This document shows positions 32,293 to 43,456 of a stretch of DNA of 64,000 nucleotides, one piece after another. The position numbers were made by a program, and so were the translations under genes. A model generated the notes under the pieces. It did no database searches. It was not told where the DNA came from and worked only from the letters and a program-made list of their open reading frames with translations. How positions within the stretch are numbered: the stretch's first letter is position 1; each line of letters opens with the position of its first letter. Location: the NCBI RefSeq assembly GCF_902806685.2, contig NC_048536.1, positions 186,001 through 250,000 on the forward strand, given 5' to 3'. This stretch comes from Maniola hyperantus (lineage: Eukaryota; Arthropoda; Insecta; Lepidoptera; Nymphalidae).

Positions 32293-32499
32293 CTAGCATT
32301 TGTCCGCGACTTCGTCCGCGTGGAATTAGGTTTTTAAAAATCTCGCGGGAACTCTTTGATTTTCCGGGATAAAAGTAGCCTATGTCTTAATCCAGGGTAT
32401 AATCTATCTCCATTCCAAATTTCATCCAAATCCGTTCAGCCGTTTTTGCGTGATTGAGTAACAAACATCCACACTTTCACATTTATAATATTAGTAGGA
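32293..32499 (-). mobile_element. Helitron/Lep1-like dispersed repeat
   Basis: CTAGCATTTGTCCGCGACTT, CGTCCGCGTGGAATTAGGTT, TCCATTCCAAATTTCATCCA, and end CACTTTCACATTTATAATAT. Confidence 0.65.
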
Positions 32500-32515
32500 T
32501 AGTACGATTTACCTA

Positions 32516-32873
32516 ATCGTATCGACGCAGTGTTAGAAGACCCCCCCCCCCCCCCCCCACTAGGTGGACGGACCACAAGTACGCTTTGATTTTAATTTCG
32601 CAACGTTTCCTCTTGGAGCGCTGGCTGTAGATGTGTAGACAAACTTGAGCTTTAAAACAAGGTAATTAAGATCAAGTTTACTATAATGCGGAAGGTTTTC
32701 GACACTCGAATACTATCAACGTTGGTGTGACATAAAATCTCGTACTAAACGTTCAGACGAGTCGCAGGGAGCCGCTGGATTCAGGGGGCGCAAGACCGTG
32801 ACGTGTGAAAGTCCCTACAAGATACCTATGTCCAGCAGTGGACGTCTATCGGTTGATGATGATGATGATGATC
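32516..32873 (+). mobile_element. RTE-type LINE 3' end split by a MITE, with a C18 run
   Basis: GTATCGACGCAGTGTTAGAA is followed by 18 C (32541-32558), where other copies have two to four, then ACTAGGTGGACGGAC. The RTE text resumes at about 32751 with CAGACGAGTCGCAGGGAGCC and runs to GTCCAGCAGTGGACGTCTAT and (GAT)n. The intervening part is a MITE copy. Confidence 0.7.
32573..32752 (-). mobile_element. shortened MITE copy (same family as 40174-40533)
   Basis: Its reverse complement contains TAGTACGAGATTTTATG, CAACGTTGATAGTATTCGAG, and CAAGTTTGTCTACACATCTA, also present at 40174-40533. It lacks most of one end. Confidence 0.65.
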
Positions 32874-33801
32874 GAATATTAAAGGAAAAGGGAGCTACTT
32901 ACTCAAACTCTTTTCCAATGAAGTCTCTTTAAGTATAACAAGATTCCATACAAGATCCTAATTACGTAGAAAGGGCATTCTGAAAGGAAAATGCACAAAG
33001 AAAATGTCTACGAATCACGTTCTAAGCTTTTGGTGCTACGAGTCCCGAGATGCGTTCCCAATTTAGAAAGTTAATCTTCCTAGAATCTTTTCTCAATATA
33101 TTAGTGTCATTTTAGTGCAACACTACCAAATAATCTTTGCCAAATAATTTAAGCAGAATTATGATAATAATCAATGAATGATGAAATGAAAATAAATTAT
33201 GGTTTCATGTGAAACAACCTGGTTGACATGTAAAGTCTTATAGCCTATACCGCACTGGCTACTTGGATGTGAAGATGCGTGGATCTAGGCGTTAATATAG
33301 ATTTTGATAAACAACGCATACTACATCATATTATATAGGGACAGTTTTCGGGCACTAACTGTGTAAAAACTTGTAGCTTGTCAAATCGGTATATAAGAAG
33401 AATGATCCGTTTTTTCCTCCATAATGTTCTAGGCAGGCATCCAAGACAGCTTTAGATTATAATGATTGATGCTATTTTGATCATTTATGGTCAAAAAATT
33501 CAACAGAATTAACGTTTCAAAATCTTAAAATTCTTCATTTTATTAAAAGAGCTCTATTTTCATTACTTTATATCTCTTCCAATTAAGTAGGTAAATTCAT
33601 TTCTTATCGAAAAATAAAACATAAGAATTTGTGTTTAACCAAACATGACGTGTACAACCACACCACACCACATAGTTCATAACAAGCTCATAAGAGTTCA
33701 TAACAGCTATTGCATAGATTAATTATTGGTCTCGCTCCGCTCTACATACTATTGTTTATTTTTCATCGAGATTGGTAAATATCTGTACCTACGTTGATGA
33801 C
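32874..33801. other. intergenic, no gene recognised
   Basis: AT-rich sequence without a supported feature. Confidence 0.4.
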
Positions 33802-34144
33802 GACCTCCCTGGCGCAGTGGTGAGCGCTGTGGTCTTAATAGTGGGAGATCCCGGGTTCGATTCCTGGCAGGGGTTTGGAATTTTATAATTTCTAAATTTC
33901 TGGTCTGGTCTGGTGGGAGGCTTCGGCCGTGGCTAGTTACCACCCTACCGGCAAAGCCGTGCCGCCAAGCGATTTAGCGTTCCGGTACGATGCCGTGTAG
34001 AAACCAAAGGGGTATGGGTTTAATAAAAACTGCCATACCCCTTCCAGGTTAGCCCGCTATCATCTTAGACTGCATCATCACTTACCACCAGGTGAAATTG
34101 CAGTCAATGGGCTAACTTGTATCTGAATAAAAAAAAAAAAAAAA
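33802..34144 (+). mobile_element. tRNA-derived SINE, family 2, full length
   Basis: Reference copy: GACCTCCCTGGCGCAGTGGT (A-box-like), TCCCGGGTTCGATTCCTGGC (B-box-like), CTAGTTACCACCCTACCGGC, GAAACCAAAGGGGTATGGGT, CTTATCTGAATAAA-type end and a poly-A of about 16. Confidence 0.85.
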
Positions 34145-34655
34145 CGTGTATTATTTGCTTTACAAAATATCCAGTACAAGAAGAACTAATTTTTGGCGTT
34201 GCAAATCATTTTAAGAGGAATTCACTTGGCAGCAGTCCATTGAATTATTATGTACTACTGCAGCAGTCCGGGAATTTTAGGTATGTGATACCATCTAAAG
34301 AAACTAACTTACCTCACTTGACATCCTTTGTGTTGAAAAACCAAAAAGCTTTTGCGAGTTTCATAGAATTTTTCTCTTGTTCTGAAAAATATAAATTACC
34401 AGAGATTTATTTACCAGATTGTATACTTATTCTATCTCCGGTCGTTCCTTCATTGCTGACGATCGTGGTCCTGGCAAACTTCCCTAGAATGGATTATCTG
34501 TTTCCACTGGCTTCTGTTGGTGGCCATTTTAACTATGTGATAAAATTCACACCTGCTGGATCCCTTTAACTGGTCTGACCACCAGGCACCTAGTATACTT
34601 ATTAATACATCAAAAAGTGGTGGTATTATTTTGATGCTACAATCTCCGAACACAA
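34145..34655 (-). other. unresolved; possible LINE C-terminal end
   Basis: The minus strand from about 34525 encodes MATNRSQWKQIIHSRE followed soon by a stop, which resembles the last residues of some LINE ORF2 proteins. The plus strand has a 150-codon frame starting inside the preceding poly-A. I do not trust it as a gene, because its first codons are SINE tail. Confidence 0.25.
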
Positions 34656-35162
34656 ACTCTCAAAAACCGATAAATTAATGATGCAAAACCATGTCGATGT
34701 AATCTACTTTGCATAATCTCAAGTTTGGTTCCGTAATACCCTCAAGAAACTCCCTAAATCTGTTTTGATAGCTTCAAAAAACGAGAGGTCCTTCCCTCGC
34801 GCCAAGTGGCTATTATCTCGATAGAGACTGGCTCTTATACGTTCGTTGACGAAAAATCCACGTTCGAATACTTGTTTAATGAAAAATAAATCTCTTCTTG
34901 TTTAATCGTGCAAACATTCGCCCTTCAGCACTTTCCCGTTCTTTGCAGAAAGAATTTTGAAAGTACTCGATCATTCTTTCATGAAACTCGTTTATGCGAA
35001 ACATTTCTTCTGGTCAGTTGTTTTTCGGTTCTTTGTCCGAGGTCCGAACGAAAATAATGACCTCTTTTACAATTTTGTGGCGGAAGTCCGATATTTTCAA
35101 AATTTACAGGAAATATAAGTCTAGGTAAATCATTTATTTAATAAAATAAATTTCACCTAATT
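34656..35162. other. intergenic, no gene recognised
   Basis: AT-rich sequence without a supported feature. Confidence 0.4.
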
Positions 35163-35470
35163 ATATCCTTGGATTTTTTAAAATCTAAATCCACGTGTAC
35201 TAAGTCGCGGGCATCAGCTAGTCATCTATAAAAACGAACAAAAAAATCTTATTTGTTCATAATATTTTTCAATATTTCAATATTTATTTTATTCTGTTTT
35301 TTAGTATTTGTTGTTATAGCGGCAATAGAAATACATCATCTGTAAAAATTTCAACTGTCTAAGTACTACGGTTCATGAGATACCGCCTGGTGAAAGACGG
35401 ACAGACAGACGGACGGACAGAGGAGTAATACGGTCCCATTGTACCCTTTGGGTACAAGTACCTAGAAATC
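35163..35470. mobile_element. Helitron/Lep1-like end plus repeat D fragment
   Basis: 35175-35222 reads AAATCTAAATCCACGTGTAC, TAAGTCGCGGGCATCAGCTA. 35300-35470 has GTTATAGCGGCAATAGAAAT, CGGTTCATGAGATACCGCCT, (GGAC)n and GTACCCTTTGGGTAC, a piece of the repeat D type. Confidence 0.5.
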
Positions 35471-35755
35471 AAAAACTAGTCTTCCATTATGTTCACGTGA
35501 GTAGGTATAATATGGTCTGCGTGTCGCAGCAGTGATTGCCAATATCGGCGGATATGCGAGCTAGCACGGTAAGCCATACCCGGTAGATGGCGCATTGTTT
35601 CGCGCCGCCCGGGGCAATCAACTGTGGTTTAGCGGGTAGCCGGGATACAAGCTACAACAGATTCTCTACGTAATTACACGCGCACTTAGAGGCTTTGTTA
35701 TCAGCTGCTGCGTGGTGTCCTGATACCGGACCATTTATATCTTACGAAATTATGT

Positions 35756-36117
35756 TTGATGATCGAACTAAAGTGTCGTGCAGATACTTTAGCTGCATCC
35801 CACATTCAGGCGACCTCCTCTATGGCGGGTGCAGCGGCCATCAGCGCCGAACAGGCCAAGAGGCGCAAATATGAAAACATCGATGGGAGCTTCATATTCG
35901 AGCCTTTTGGTGTGGAGACCTTGGGGCCGTGGGGCCCGGGGGCTCGAGCTTTTTTGAGGAAATTTTGAAAAGGGTTATCGAGTCAACCGGGGACCCGAGA
36001 GCTGGCAGCTACCGTGGTCAAAGAATTAGTTTGGCCATCCAAAGGGGCAATGCTGCCAGCATCTTGGGTACAATGCCTCGCTGCGGTGGTCTCGATGAGG
36101 TTTTAGATTTAATTTAA
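35756..36117 (+). pseudogene. LINE ORF2 C-terminal relic with a frameshift
   Basis: Frame 1 (35756-35968) encodes AEQAKRRKYENIDGSFIFEP and then FGVETLGPWGP. A second frame (to 36117) continues with ESTGDPRAGSYRGQRISLAI and QRGNAASILGTMP. Together they are the conserved C-terminal end of a LINE reverse-transcriptase protein. They lie in different frames, so an indel at about 35935-35960 (in CCCGGGGG or T6) has broken it. No RT core is present. Confidence 0.7.
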
Positions 36118-36470
36118 TTTAATGTTTTTTTTTCGATTTAAGTTTATTTAATAGAATAATTGTCTGTTTTATTAATATTTTCCTTTGTAATAAATAAATT
36201 CCCTAAACTTATTGAAATGAATTTTTGGAGTTCTAAAGCATGTAGATAAGTTCCTAAGTACTTCTAGTATCTGTAGTAATAGACTCGGGTAGAAGTAGTG
36301 CCGGCACTACCTCTACCCGAGTCAAAAAAGAGTATGAGGATTTTTCATTACTTTGTTTAAATAACTCGGATACAGCTTCAACTGTTCGTTAGACTAATTC
36401 TTATAGTTATAGGGGTAGTATAACTACTCCCAGCTACCCTATAAGTACCTATTCCCTCCCTTTCCCGTTC
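36118..36470. other. intergenic, no gene recognised
   Basis: AT-rich. A short inverted repeat (GACTCGGGTAGAAGTAGTGC against GGCACTACCTCTACCCGAGTC) lies at 36283-36322. Confidence 0.45.
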
Positions 36471-36474
36471 TCCT

Positions 36475-36712
36475 CTAAGTCAAAGTCAAAGTCAAAGTCA
36501 AATGATTTATTCAAAATAGGTAATTAATAACGCTTTTTGATGGTCAGATGTTGGATTTCTAAGATATAGTGGTGATAATTACGCAACGACGGTTCCAAAC
36601 GCGCCCAGGTCTGAGAAGAGTCCACAACAAACTCAGCCGGGTATTCTTTTTATTATCACCACTTTACTAAATTATTGAAACTTATTAGAACTATCACAAT
36701 CCGTTAAGCAAC
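36475..36712 (-). mobile_element. LINE 3' UTR with (TTTGAC)n tail
   Basis: Left edge is AGTCAAAGTCAAAGTCAAA, the tail of a minus-strand LINE. It continues from the ORF2 end at 36713-37015. Confidence 0.65.
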
Positions 36713-37015
36713 TCATTCCCAAGCTTGCTTATCACTTAAATAATCCTTTACATTGTAATAGGATTTTTCAATTAGTTTACGTTTTATGAAAACTTTGAAC
36801 TTGTTGAGAGACATCTCCAATATGTCTTCTGGAAGCTTATTATAAAAACTTATAGATTTTCCAATAAATGAATTGCTAACTTTACTTAACCTGGAGGTGG
36901 GAATTACAAGTTTATTTTTATTTCTAGTATTTACATTATGACAGTCACTTTTTTTCTTGAACTTATTTATGTTTTTATGGACGTGAAGTGAAGTGTAGAG
37001 CAGAAAGGGAAAAGT
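36713..37015 (-). pseudogene. LINE ORF2 C-terminus, 5'-truncated
   Basis: The minus strand has an open frame without an ATG, of about 100 codons, ending at TGA (36713-36715). It contains KKSDCHNVNTRNKNKLVIPT, SRLSKVSNSFIGKSISFYNK and LPEDILEMSLNKFKVFIKRK. The HxxxTRNK...SFxGxxxxFYNKLP pattern marks the C-terminal region of Jockey/CR1-like ORF2 proteins. Upstream of about 37015 the frame is closed and similarity ends, consistent with 5' truncation. Confidence 0.7.
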
Positions 37016-37354
37016 GAATATGGGTCATGTTTAAAATTGATCACTATGGTTAGGTACAACACAACTCCTAAAAACAAAGATGTAACAGAACAGAATTGAT
37101 CAGAGACATTGTCTGAGGGGCGCTGTTCCGTGTAGCAATTATCGGAGAGGCGTCACAATGCCCCGCTGCCAATCGGCGCCCACAAAGCCTCCGTTCGGCA
37201 GACAAAGGGTCCAATTCATAAACATTACAGCAACAACGAACAAACAAAACTCGAAAAATTGGTTTCAGCAATTTTTTAAAACAAAGTCCATCGCTATTCC
37301 CGTGTCGCCCTCGCGTCCGATGTATAATTGTATAATGCTGTGAGATGTCGTGGA
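37016..37354. other. intergenic, no gene recognised
   Basis: 37110-37220 is GC-richer (GCCAATCGGCGCCCACAAAG) but shows no recognised protein or repeat. Confidence 0.35.
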
Positions 37355-37735
37355 CACCGGATATTGCAACGGATGGACGTGACTTCTTCCGTGGATATAG
37401 TTAAAGACTTGGAGAGTGACATAGGCTAATTTTTATCTCGGAAAACTAAAAAATTCCCACAGGATTTTTTAAATACCTAATTCATCATCGCCGGCTCACT
37501 ACTGAGCACGGATCTGCTCTCAGAATGAGAAGGGTTAAGGCCATAGTTCTTCACACTGGTCAAGTGCAGATTGGCAGATTTCTGCGCGCAAGTTTAAGAT
37601 CATTATGGAGAACATGGCATGCAGGCTTCCTCACGATGTTTTCCTTCACCGTTAAAGCGAGTGATATAAATCCGAAAAGTTAGAGGTGCGTGCCCGGGAT
37701 CGAACTGCCGACCTCTGATTAAGAAGCGGACATCC
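37355..37735. mobile_element. Helitron/Lep1-like repeat (plus) with SINE family 3 (minus) attached
   Basis: 37355-37483 has GCAACGGATGGACGTGACTT and GACATAGGCTAATTTTTATC. At 37484 the SINE family 3 begins (GCTCACTACTGAGCACGGAT, GCATGCAGGCTTCCTCACGA, CCCGGGATCGAACTGCCGAC). The dispersed repeat stops at CTAATTCATCATCG, so the SINE probably inserted there. Confidence 0.6.
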
Positions 37736-37800
37736 TCTTATTGGTTCAGTAAGTATCATTGAATTTTATTTTGTTTGTCTATAAGCTTCTTTATTACAAA

Positions 37801-38026
37801 CTAGATGATGCCCGTGACTTCGTCCGTGTGGATTCGGGTTTATTTATGTTAAAAACTCCCATGTGAACTCTTTGATTTTCCGGGATAAAAGGTAGCCCTA
37901 AGTATCCTTTCCCGAGATGCAAGCTATCTCTGTACCAAATTTCGTCGAAATCGGGTCAATGGATGGGCCGTGAAAAGCTAGCAGACAGACAGACACACTT
38001 TCACATTTATAATATTAGTATGGATG
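37801..38026 (-). mobile_element. Helitron/Lep1-like dispersed repeat, well preserved
   Basis: CTAGATGATGCCCGTGACTT, GATTTTCCGGGATAAAAGGT, CAAATTTCGTCGAAATCGGG, GACAGACAGACACACTTTCA and CATTTATAATATTAGTATGG. Confidence 0.7.
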
Positions 38027-38077
38027 TATATTATTATGGAAGCGCTTAGAGGTGCGTGCCCATGCGGAAGGTTCAGA

Positions 38078-38100
38078 CCCCCCCCCCCCCCCCCCCCCCC
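38078..38100. repeat. C23 homopolymer
   Basis: Twenty-three consecutive C. The flanks (GAGGTGCGTGCCCATGCGG on the left, CTAATTCCACATGAACAAAG on the right) come from a SINE 3-like piece and a Helitron/Lep1-like piece. Confidence 0.9.
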
Positions 38101-38404
38101 GGTTTGAACATCTAATTCCACATGAACAAAGTCGCGTGCTATTTATAACGTTGTCTAGTTTTAATTAAGTTTTTTCCGTTTATTGCGCCAAATGGTACCT
38201 AGCAAGTAGGTACAGGGGGTCGCGACTCGCGGCACAACGCTCAGGAGGTGGGAGGTCGTTAGCGGTTCAATTTATCGCGGCGTTCGGTCTCTTGCCGTTA
38301 ATTGAAACTCGTTGGAGGCCGCGCGGTAATTGTAACTCGCAAGTACGGCTTCCCGACGGGCGACGGGTGGGTGATCATTTACCGCCTACTAGACTTCGAC
38401 TACT
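38101..38404. other. intergenic, no gene recognised
   Basis: Has a GC-richer block at 38215-38380. No recognised protein. Confidence 0.35.
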
Positions 38405-38857
38405 TAAAGGAGACCGACCAGTTTTGGGCCCAGTCTTGCTACAGAAAAACATATTGGAAAAAAAATATTATTTCATGATAAAAATCACAAAAAATAATTT
38501 TAATTTACAGTTGCTAAAATGTCTGTTATTTTTTTGTATAGTGGGATGGTGTACAGAAAGAAGGATTTGGTACAATTTCATGTTGGATTATTTTATGTAC
38601 TTAAAGGAAACCAATCTAAACCGTTCACTAGTCGTCCAATTATTATTACTTGATTGATAATTGCAAAAATTTTGTTCAAATAACACAACCTTACGATGGA
38701 TTTGAGCCCATATTATTTTGATTATGCAATTGTCACTCGTACTAAAACTAAAGCAGTCTAAAGCAGATATTTTTATCTAACAAATTACACTAATTTGGAA
38801 GTTGGAACGGTTCATCAATTTCTGGGCCCAACGATATATGGGAGATGGTCTCCTTTC
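38405..38857. mobile_element. probable non-autonomous DNA transposon, about 450 bp
   Basis: Left AAAGGAGACCGACCAGTTTT + GGGCCCAG and right CTGGGCCCAACGATATATGG + GAGATGGTCTCCTTT are complementary at both their outer (AAAGGAGACC) and inner (GGGCCCAG) blocks. No transposase. A target duplication is not clear. Confidence 0.5.
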
Positions 38858-38926
38858 TAACCAATATTTAACCCAATTAGGGGTGGAATTTCGAAAAATC
38901 TTTTCTTAGTGGATACATACTCTTTA

Positions 38927-38970
38927 AAAAGACACCCTCCAAATTTCATGAAATTTGGAGGGTGTCTTTT
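38927..38970. repeat. 44-bp perfect palindrome
   Basis: AAAAGACACCCTCCAAATTTCA is followed at once by its exact reverse complement, with no spacer. It lies in a relic of the Helitron/Lep1-like subfamily 2 (GTGACTGACTGACTTATGTA follows). Confidence 0.95.
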
Positions 38971-39054
38971 GGAGGGTGACTGACTGACTTATGTATCAAC
39001 GCACAGCTGGTCTTAGAGACATGTCTCTAGGACCAGCAGTCAGAATTTTACATA

Positions 39055-39180
39055 CTTATACAGATTTATAGACCTGTAGAGTGACATAGGCTACTTTTTA
39101 TCCCGGAAAATCAAAGAGTTCGTACGGGGCTTTTAAAAACCTAAATCCACGGGGAAGAAAACTCGGGCATCAGTAGTAGT
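39055..39180 (+). mobile_element. Helitron/Lep1-like repeat, partial
   Basis: GACCTGTAGAGTGACATAGG, CTACTTTTTATCCCGGAAAA, TCAAAGAGTTCGTACGGGGC and CTCGGGCATCAGTAG. Confidence 0.55.
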
Positions 39181-40173
39181 AAATAAAGACTCATTAATAT
39201 ATTCATGAGCATTTCAAGTTTCGTGTAAAATAGGTACCCTATGTACTTCCAAGTTTGGTAGTTGGTAGGCTCGACAGTACAATCGCTCGGGAAGTCATTT
39301 AACAGACAAACATTGTAAAGTTGCGACATTACGGCGCATGGTACTGCGCGCTTAGACGTAGAGATGGTTTAAAGCTTATAAACAAAGTCGTTTAACTTCG
39401 ACGCTCGTTACGAATATCAAATGTACGTTAGAACGCGCGTGACTCTCGCTAGTTAACTATATTACCTACTTCAATTATAATTTTACTTACTCTAATAAAG
39501 ATAGTGGAAAATTGGGGTGCGTGCGGCGTTATAGTTGTAACAATGTATATCGTCGCTGGGCGAATATAATATTCGAATTCTATATACATATAGAAAAATG
39601 ACTTATTCGCCCTTTCTAAAAAAATTAGAAAGTGTAGGTGCCTTGGGGTAAATGGGAATATGGGATAATTTCAAAAAAATATTTTTACTGCCAATACTAG
39701 AGCTATTATGCTGATATGATCACCAGGTTATACCTACGCCATTATTTCTTGTACGATGGAATGGAACCCTTCGTGTGCCAGTCTATCTAACTCACACTCG
39801 ACTGGGTTTTTTCTAGTTACATTGACTAAGGAGCTTGATTTTTATACAGCTCCAAAAACTGTAGACGCGCCTCTACGCGTTCCCGAGAAAAATGGTCTTG
39901 ACAGATTGAATGTGTAATTCCATGTTAAAAGTACGTTTTAGTCCTTATTTAAAAGATAAACCCTACCTTTGACATTGACAGTTAACCCGTAGAGTTAAAA
40001 ATGGCGCGTGAGGAATTATTTTGTACGGATTATACCTAGACAGACGGAAAACTATGTGATTCTATAAGGGTACCTTTTCCTTTCGAGGTACGAAACCCTA
40101 AAAACGTTTAATAAATTATAATTCTCGACATGTTCAGCATAGGGTGTGGCGAATGATTTACGGCGCACGTCCC
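39181..40173. other. intergenic, no gene recognised
   Basis: A fragment near 39980-40060 (TGACAGTTAACCCGTAGAGT, TGGCGCGTGAGGAATTATTT) is shared with 15715-15775. Otherwise nothing identified. Confidence 0.4.
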
Positions 40174-40533
40174 GTACGCTTAGTACGAGATTTTATTTCT
40201 CACCAACCATTATTACAATGAGGGTAAGCAGTGCGTTTATGCCTTTATGAGCTGCACGCCACTGTCACCAACGTTGATAGTATTATATTTGAGTGTCGAA
40301 ACACTTCAGCGTTATAGTAAACTGAATCTTAAATACCTAGTTTTAAAGCTCAAGTTTGTCTACACATCTACAGCCAGCGCTCCAAGCGGAAACGTTGCGA
40401 AAAAAATCAGTGGCATTGAATTTTCGACTTCAATTCAAGGCTCTTTAGGTCCATTTTACTTTGACATTATTGTGTTTCGAATCTCGAATTCTAGCAACGT
40501 ATGGTGAGACTTAAAATCTTATACTAAGCGTAC
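40174..40533. mobile_element. MITE, about 360 bp, about 22-bp terminal inverted repeats
   Basis: Left GTACGCTTAGTACGAGATTT and right complement GTACGCTTAGTATAAGATTT. The interior CACCAACGTTGATAGTATTA and AGCTCAAGTTTGTCTACACA are shared with the shortened copy at 32573-32752. No transposase. Confidence 0.7.
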
Positions 40534-40869
40534 CGATGGAACCCGTCCGCTTCACCCCGAGCCGCGGGCGGATATCATCCCATCCCGCATTTCATCTCAC
40601 ATCATAGTACGGACATATTTCATCCGCGAACTGCGACGTAAGCGTTCAAGTGTCAGCGACAAGAAATTGTCTGCTCGCTGCTCGTTGCTCGCTGCTCGCT
40701 GCTCGCTGCGAGACAAGCACGACAAGCGCTTTCTTTATCGACGATCAAAAATCACGGATAATAAAAATATGTTAGACAAATTGAATCGGGCGTGTTCTAT
40801 CACATAATCGGACTTGGCCGACTTTGGAGTTTGTCTTGAGTGAGCTTTGGAGGTCTAAATCCGGGTTTA
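40534..40869. other. intergenic with GCTGCTC minisatellite
   Basis: 40670-40710 repeats GCTGCTC/GCTCGCTGCTC units about five times. No gene recognised. Confidence 0.5.
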
Positions 40870-41200
40870 GGGTTCCGTAGCCAAATGCCAAAAAACGGAA
40901 CCCTTATAGATTTGTCATGTCTGTCAGTCTGTCCGTCCGTATGTCACAGCCACTTTTTCCGAAACTATAAGAGCTACACTGTTGAAACTTGGTAAGTAGA
41001 TGTATTCTGTGAACCGCATTAAGACTTTTACACAAAAATAGAAATAAACAATAATTTTTGGGGGTTCCCCATACTTAGAACTGATAGTCAAAAATTTTAT
41101 TTCATCAAACCCATACGTGTGGGGTGGTATCTATGGATAGGATATGGTAGGTTTTTAATATCATTTTTATCTAAACTGAATAGTTTGCGTGAGAGACATT
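40870..41200. mobile_element. dispersed repeat D (GGTTCCG family)
   Basis: GGGTTCCGTAGCCAAATGCC, AAAAAACGGAACCCTTATAG, (CTGT)n, GTTGAAACTTGGTAAGTAGA and GTGTGGGGTGGTATCTATGG. Confidence 0.55.
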
Positions 41201-42010
41201 TCCAAAGTGGTAAAATGTTTGTCCCCCCTCCCCCCCCCCATGTAACTTCTAAAATAAGAGAATGATAAAACTAAAAAAATAATATATGATGTACATTACC
41301 TACCATGCAAACTTCTACACAACAATTTGTTTGGAGGAGCAACAAGCTGGAAGGGTTCGGTATGTGGGTATAATGTGGGTATATGTATAGGCGAATGCTG
41401 CTAATATCATGAAGAGATTGTGTTCGCAATACTACTGTGTTACGGAGAATTAATGATTAAACGAACTTAAAAAAAAGCTCTTATCATTTTACGGTGGGTT
41501 CAGCTCCTAAGTAACTTAGTTATTTGTTTAGTTAAGTAGTTAGTTAAGTTCTTTTTATTTGTCAAGATATTTTGCAAATGCTGTGTACACATTTTGTTTA
41601 TGTTACATACAGCCTGTTTTTGTTTATAAGTGTCGTAGTTTGTGTTAAATTAATGTATTGTATGTGTTCCTAATAAATAAAATAAAAATAAATAAAACTT
41701 ACCTGTACGTGAAGTTGAATCATAATTATTCGAAGGGCTTCGTTCGAAGATGTATGCAATACACATGTCTAACACTCGCCATCTCGTTAGCACTTGATTC
41801 TGGAAGAATGCCTCCCCCCCCCCCCCTGAGAGTGCTGAGAAGTTTAGAAAAATTATCTCACATATGTTTCACTCGGGTCTGGCTTGTCCATGTAAGGGAG
41901 GGAGGGTTGCTAATATCCACTGAGTTATTGAAAATTTGGGCAAAGGAGAAAGCTCAAATGTTGCGTTATTCAAAATATGACCTGCTACAGCTCATTATAC
42001 AGCCAGATAC
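41201..42010. other. intergenic, left flank of the satellite
   Basis: Has C-rich runs (about 41223-41239 and C13 at 41814-41826) and an A-rich AATAAATAAAATAAAAATAA stretch at about 41671 that looks like a retroposon tail. No gene recognised. Confidence 0.35.
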
Positions 42011-43456
42011 TTAAACCTGGTCGTACTACATCCTAGCCTTAAACCTGGTCGTACTACATCCTAGCCTTAAACCTGGTCGTACTACATCCTAGCCTTAAAC
42101 CTGGTCGTACTACATCCTAGCCTTAAACCTGGTCGTACTACATCCTAGCCTTAAACCTGGTCGTACTACATCCTAGCCTTAAACCTGGTCGTACTACATC
42201 CTAGCCTTAAACCTGGTCGTACTACATCCTAGCCTTAAACCTGGTCGTACTACATCCTAGCCTTAAACCTGGTCGTACTACATCCTAGCCTTAAACCTGG
42301 TCGTACTACATCCTAGCCTTAAACCTGGTCGTACTACATCCTAGCCTTAAACCTGGTCGTACTACATCCTAGCCTTAAACCTGGTCGTACTACATCCTAG
42401 CCTTAAACCTGGTCGTACTACATCCTAGCCTTAAACCTGGTCGTACTACATCCTAGCCTTAAACCTGGTCGTACTACATCCTAGCCTTAAACCTGGTCGT
42501 ACTACATCCTAGCCTTAAACCTGGTCGTACTACATCCTAGCCTTAAACCTGGTCGTACTACATCCTAGCCTTAAACCTGGTCGTACTACATCCTAGCCTT
42601 AAACCTGGTCGTACTACATCCTAGCCTTAAACCTGGTCGTACTACATCCTAGCCTTAAACCTGGTCGTACTACATCCTAGCCTTAAACCTGGTCGTACTA
42701 CATCCTAGCCTTAAACCTGGTCGTACTACATCCTAGCCTTAAACCTGGTCGTACTACATCCTAGCCTTAAACCTGGTCGTACTACATCCTAGCCTTAAAC
42801 CTGGTCGTACTACATCCTAGCCTTAAACCTGGTCGTACTACATCCTAGCCTTAAACCTGGTCGTACTACATCCTAGCCTTAAACCTGGTCGTACTACATC
42901 CTAGCCTTAAACCTGGTCGTACTACATCCTAGCCTTAAACCTGGTCGTACTACATCCTAGCCTTAAACCTGGTCGTACTACATCCTAGCCTTAAACCTGG
43001 TCGTACTACATCCTAGCCTTAAACCTGGTCGGACTACATCCTAGCCTTAAACCTGGTCGTACTACATCCTAGCCTTAAACCTGGTCGTACTACATCCTAG
43101 CCTTAAACCTGGTCGTACTACATCCTAGCCTTAAACCTGGTCGTACTACATCCTAGCCTTAAACCTGGTCGTACTACATCCTAGCCTTAAACCTGGTCGT
43201 ACTACATCCTAGCCTTAAACCTGGTCGTACTACATCCTAGCCTTAAACCTGGTCGTACTACATCCTAGCCTTAAACCTGGTCGTACTACATCCTAGCCTT
43301 AAACCTGGTCGTACTACATCCTAGCCTTAAACCTGGTCGTACTACATCCTAGCCTTAAACCTGGTCGTACTACATCCTAGCCATAAACCTGGTCGTACTA
43401 CATCCTAGCCTTAAACCTGGTCGTACTACATCCTAGCCTTAAACCTGGTCGTACTA

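Noticed and set aside
34117..34569. 150-codon plus-strand frame
   Set aside because: Its start and first codons are the poly-A tail of a SINE. No recognised domain.
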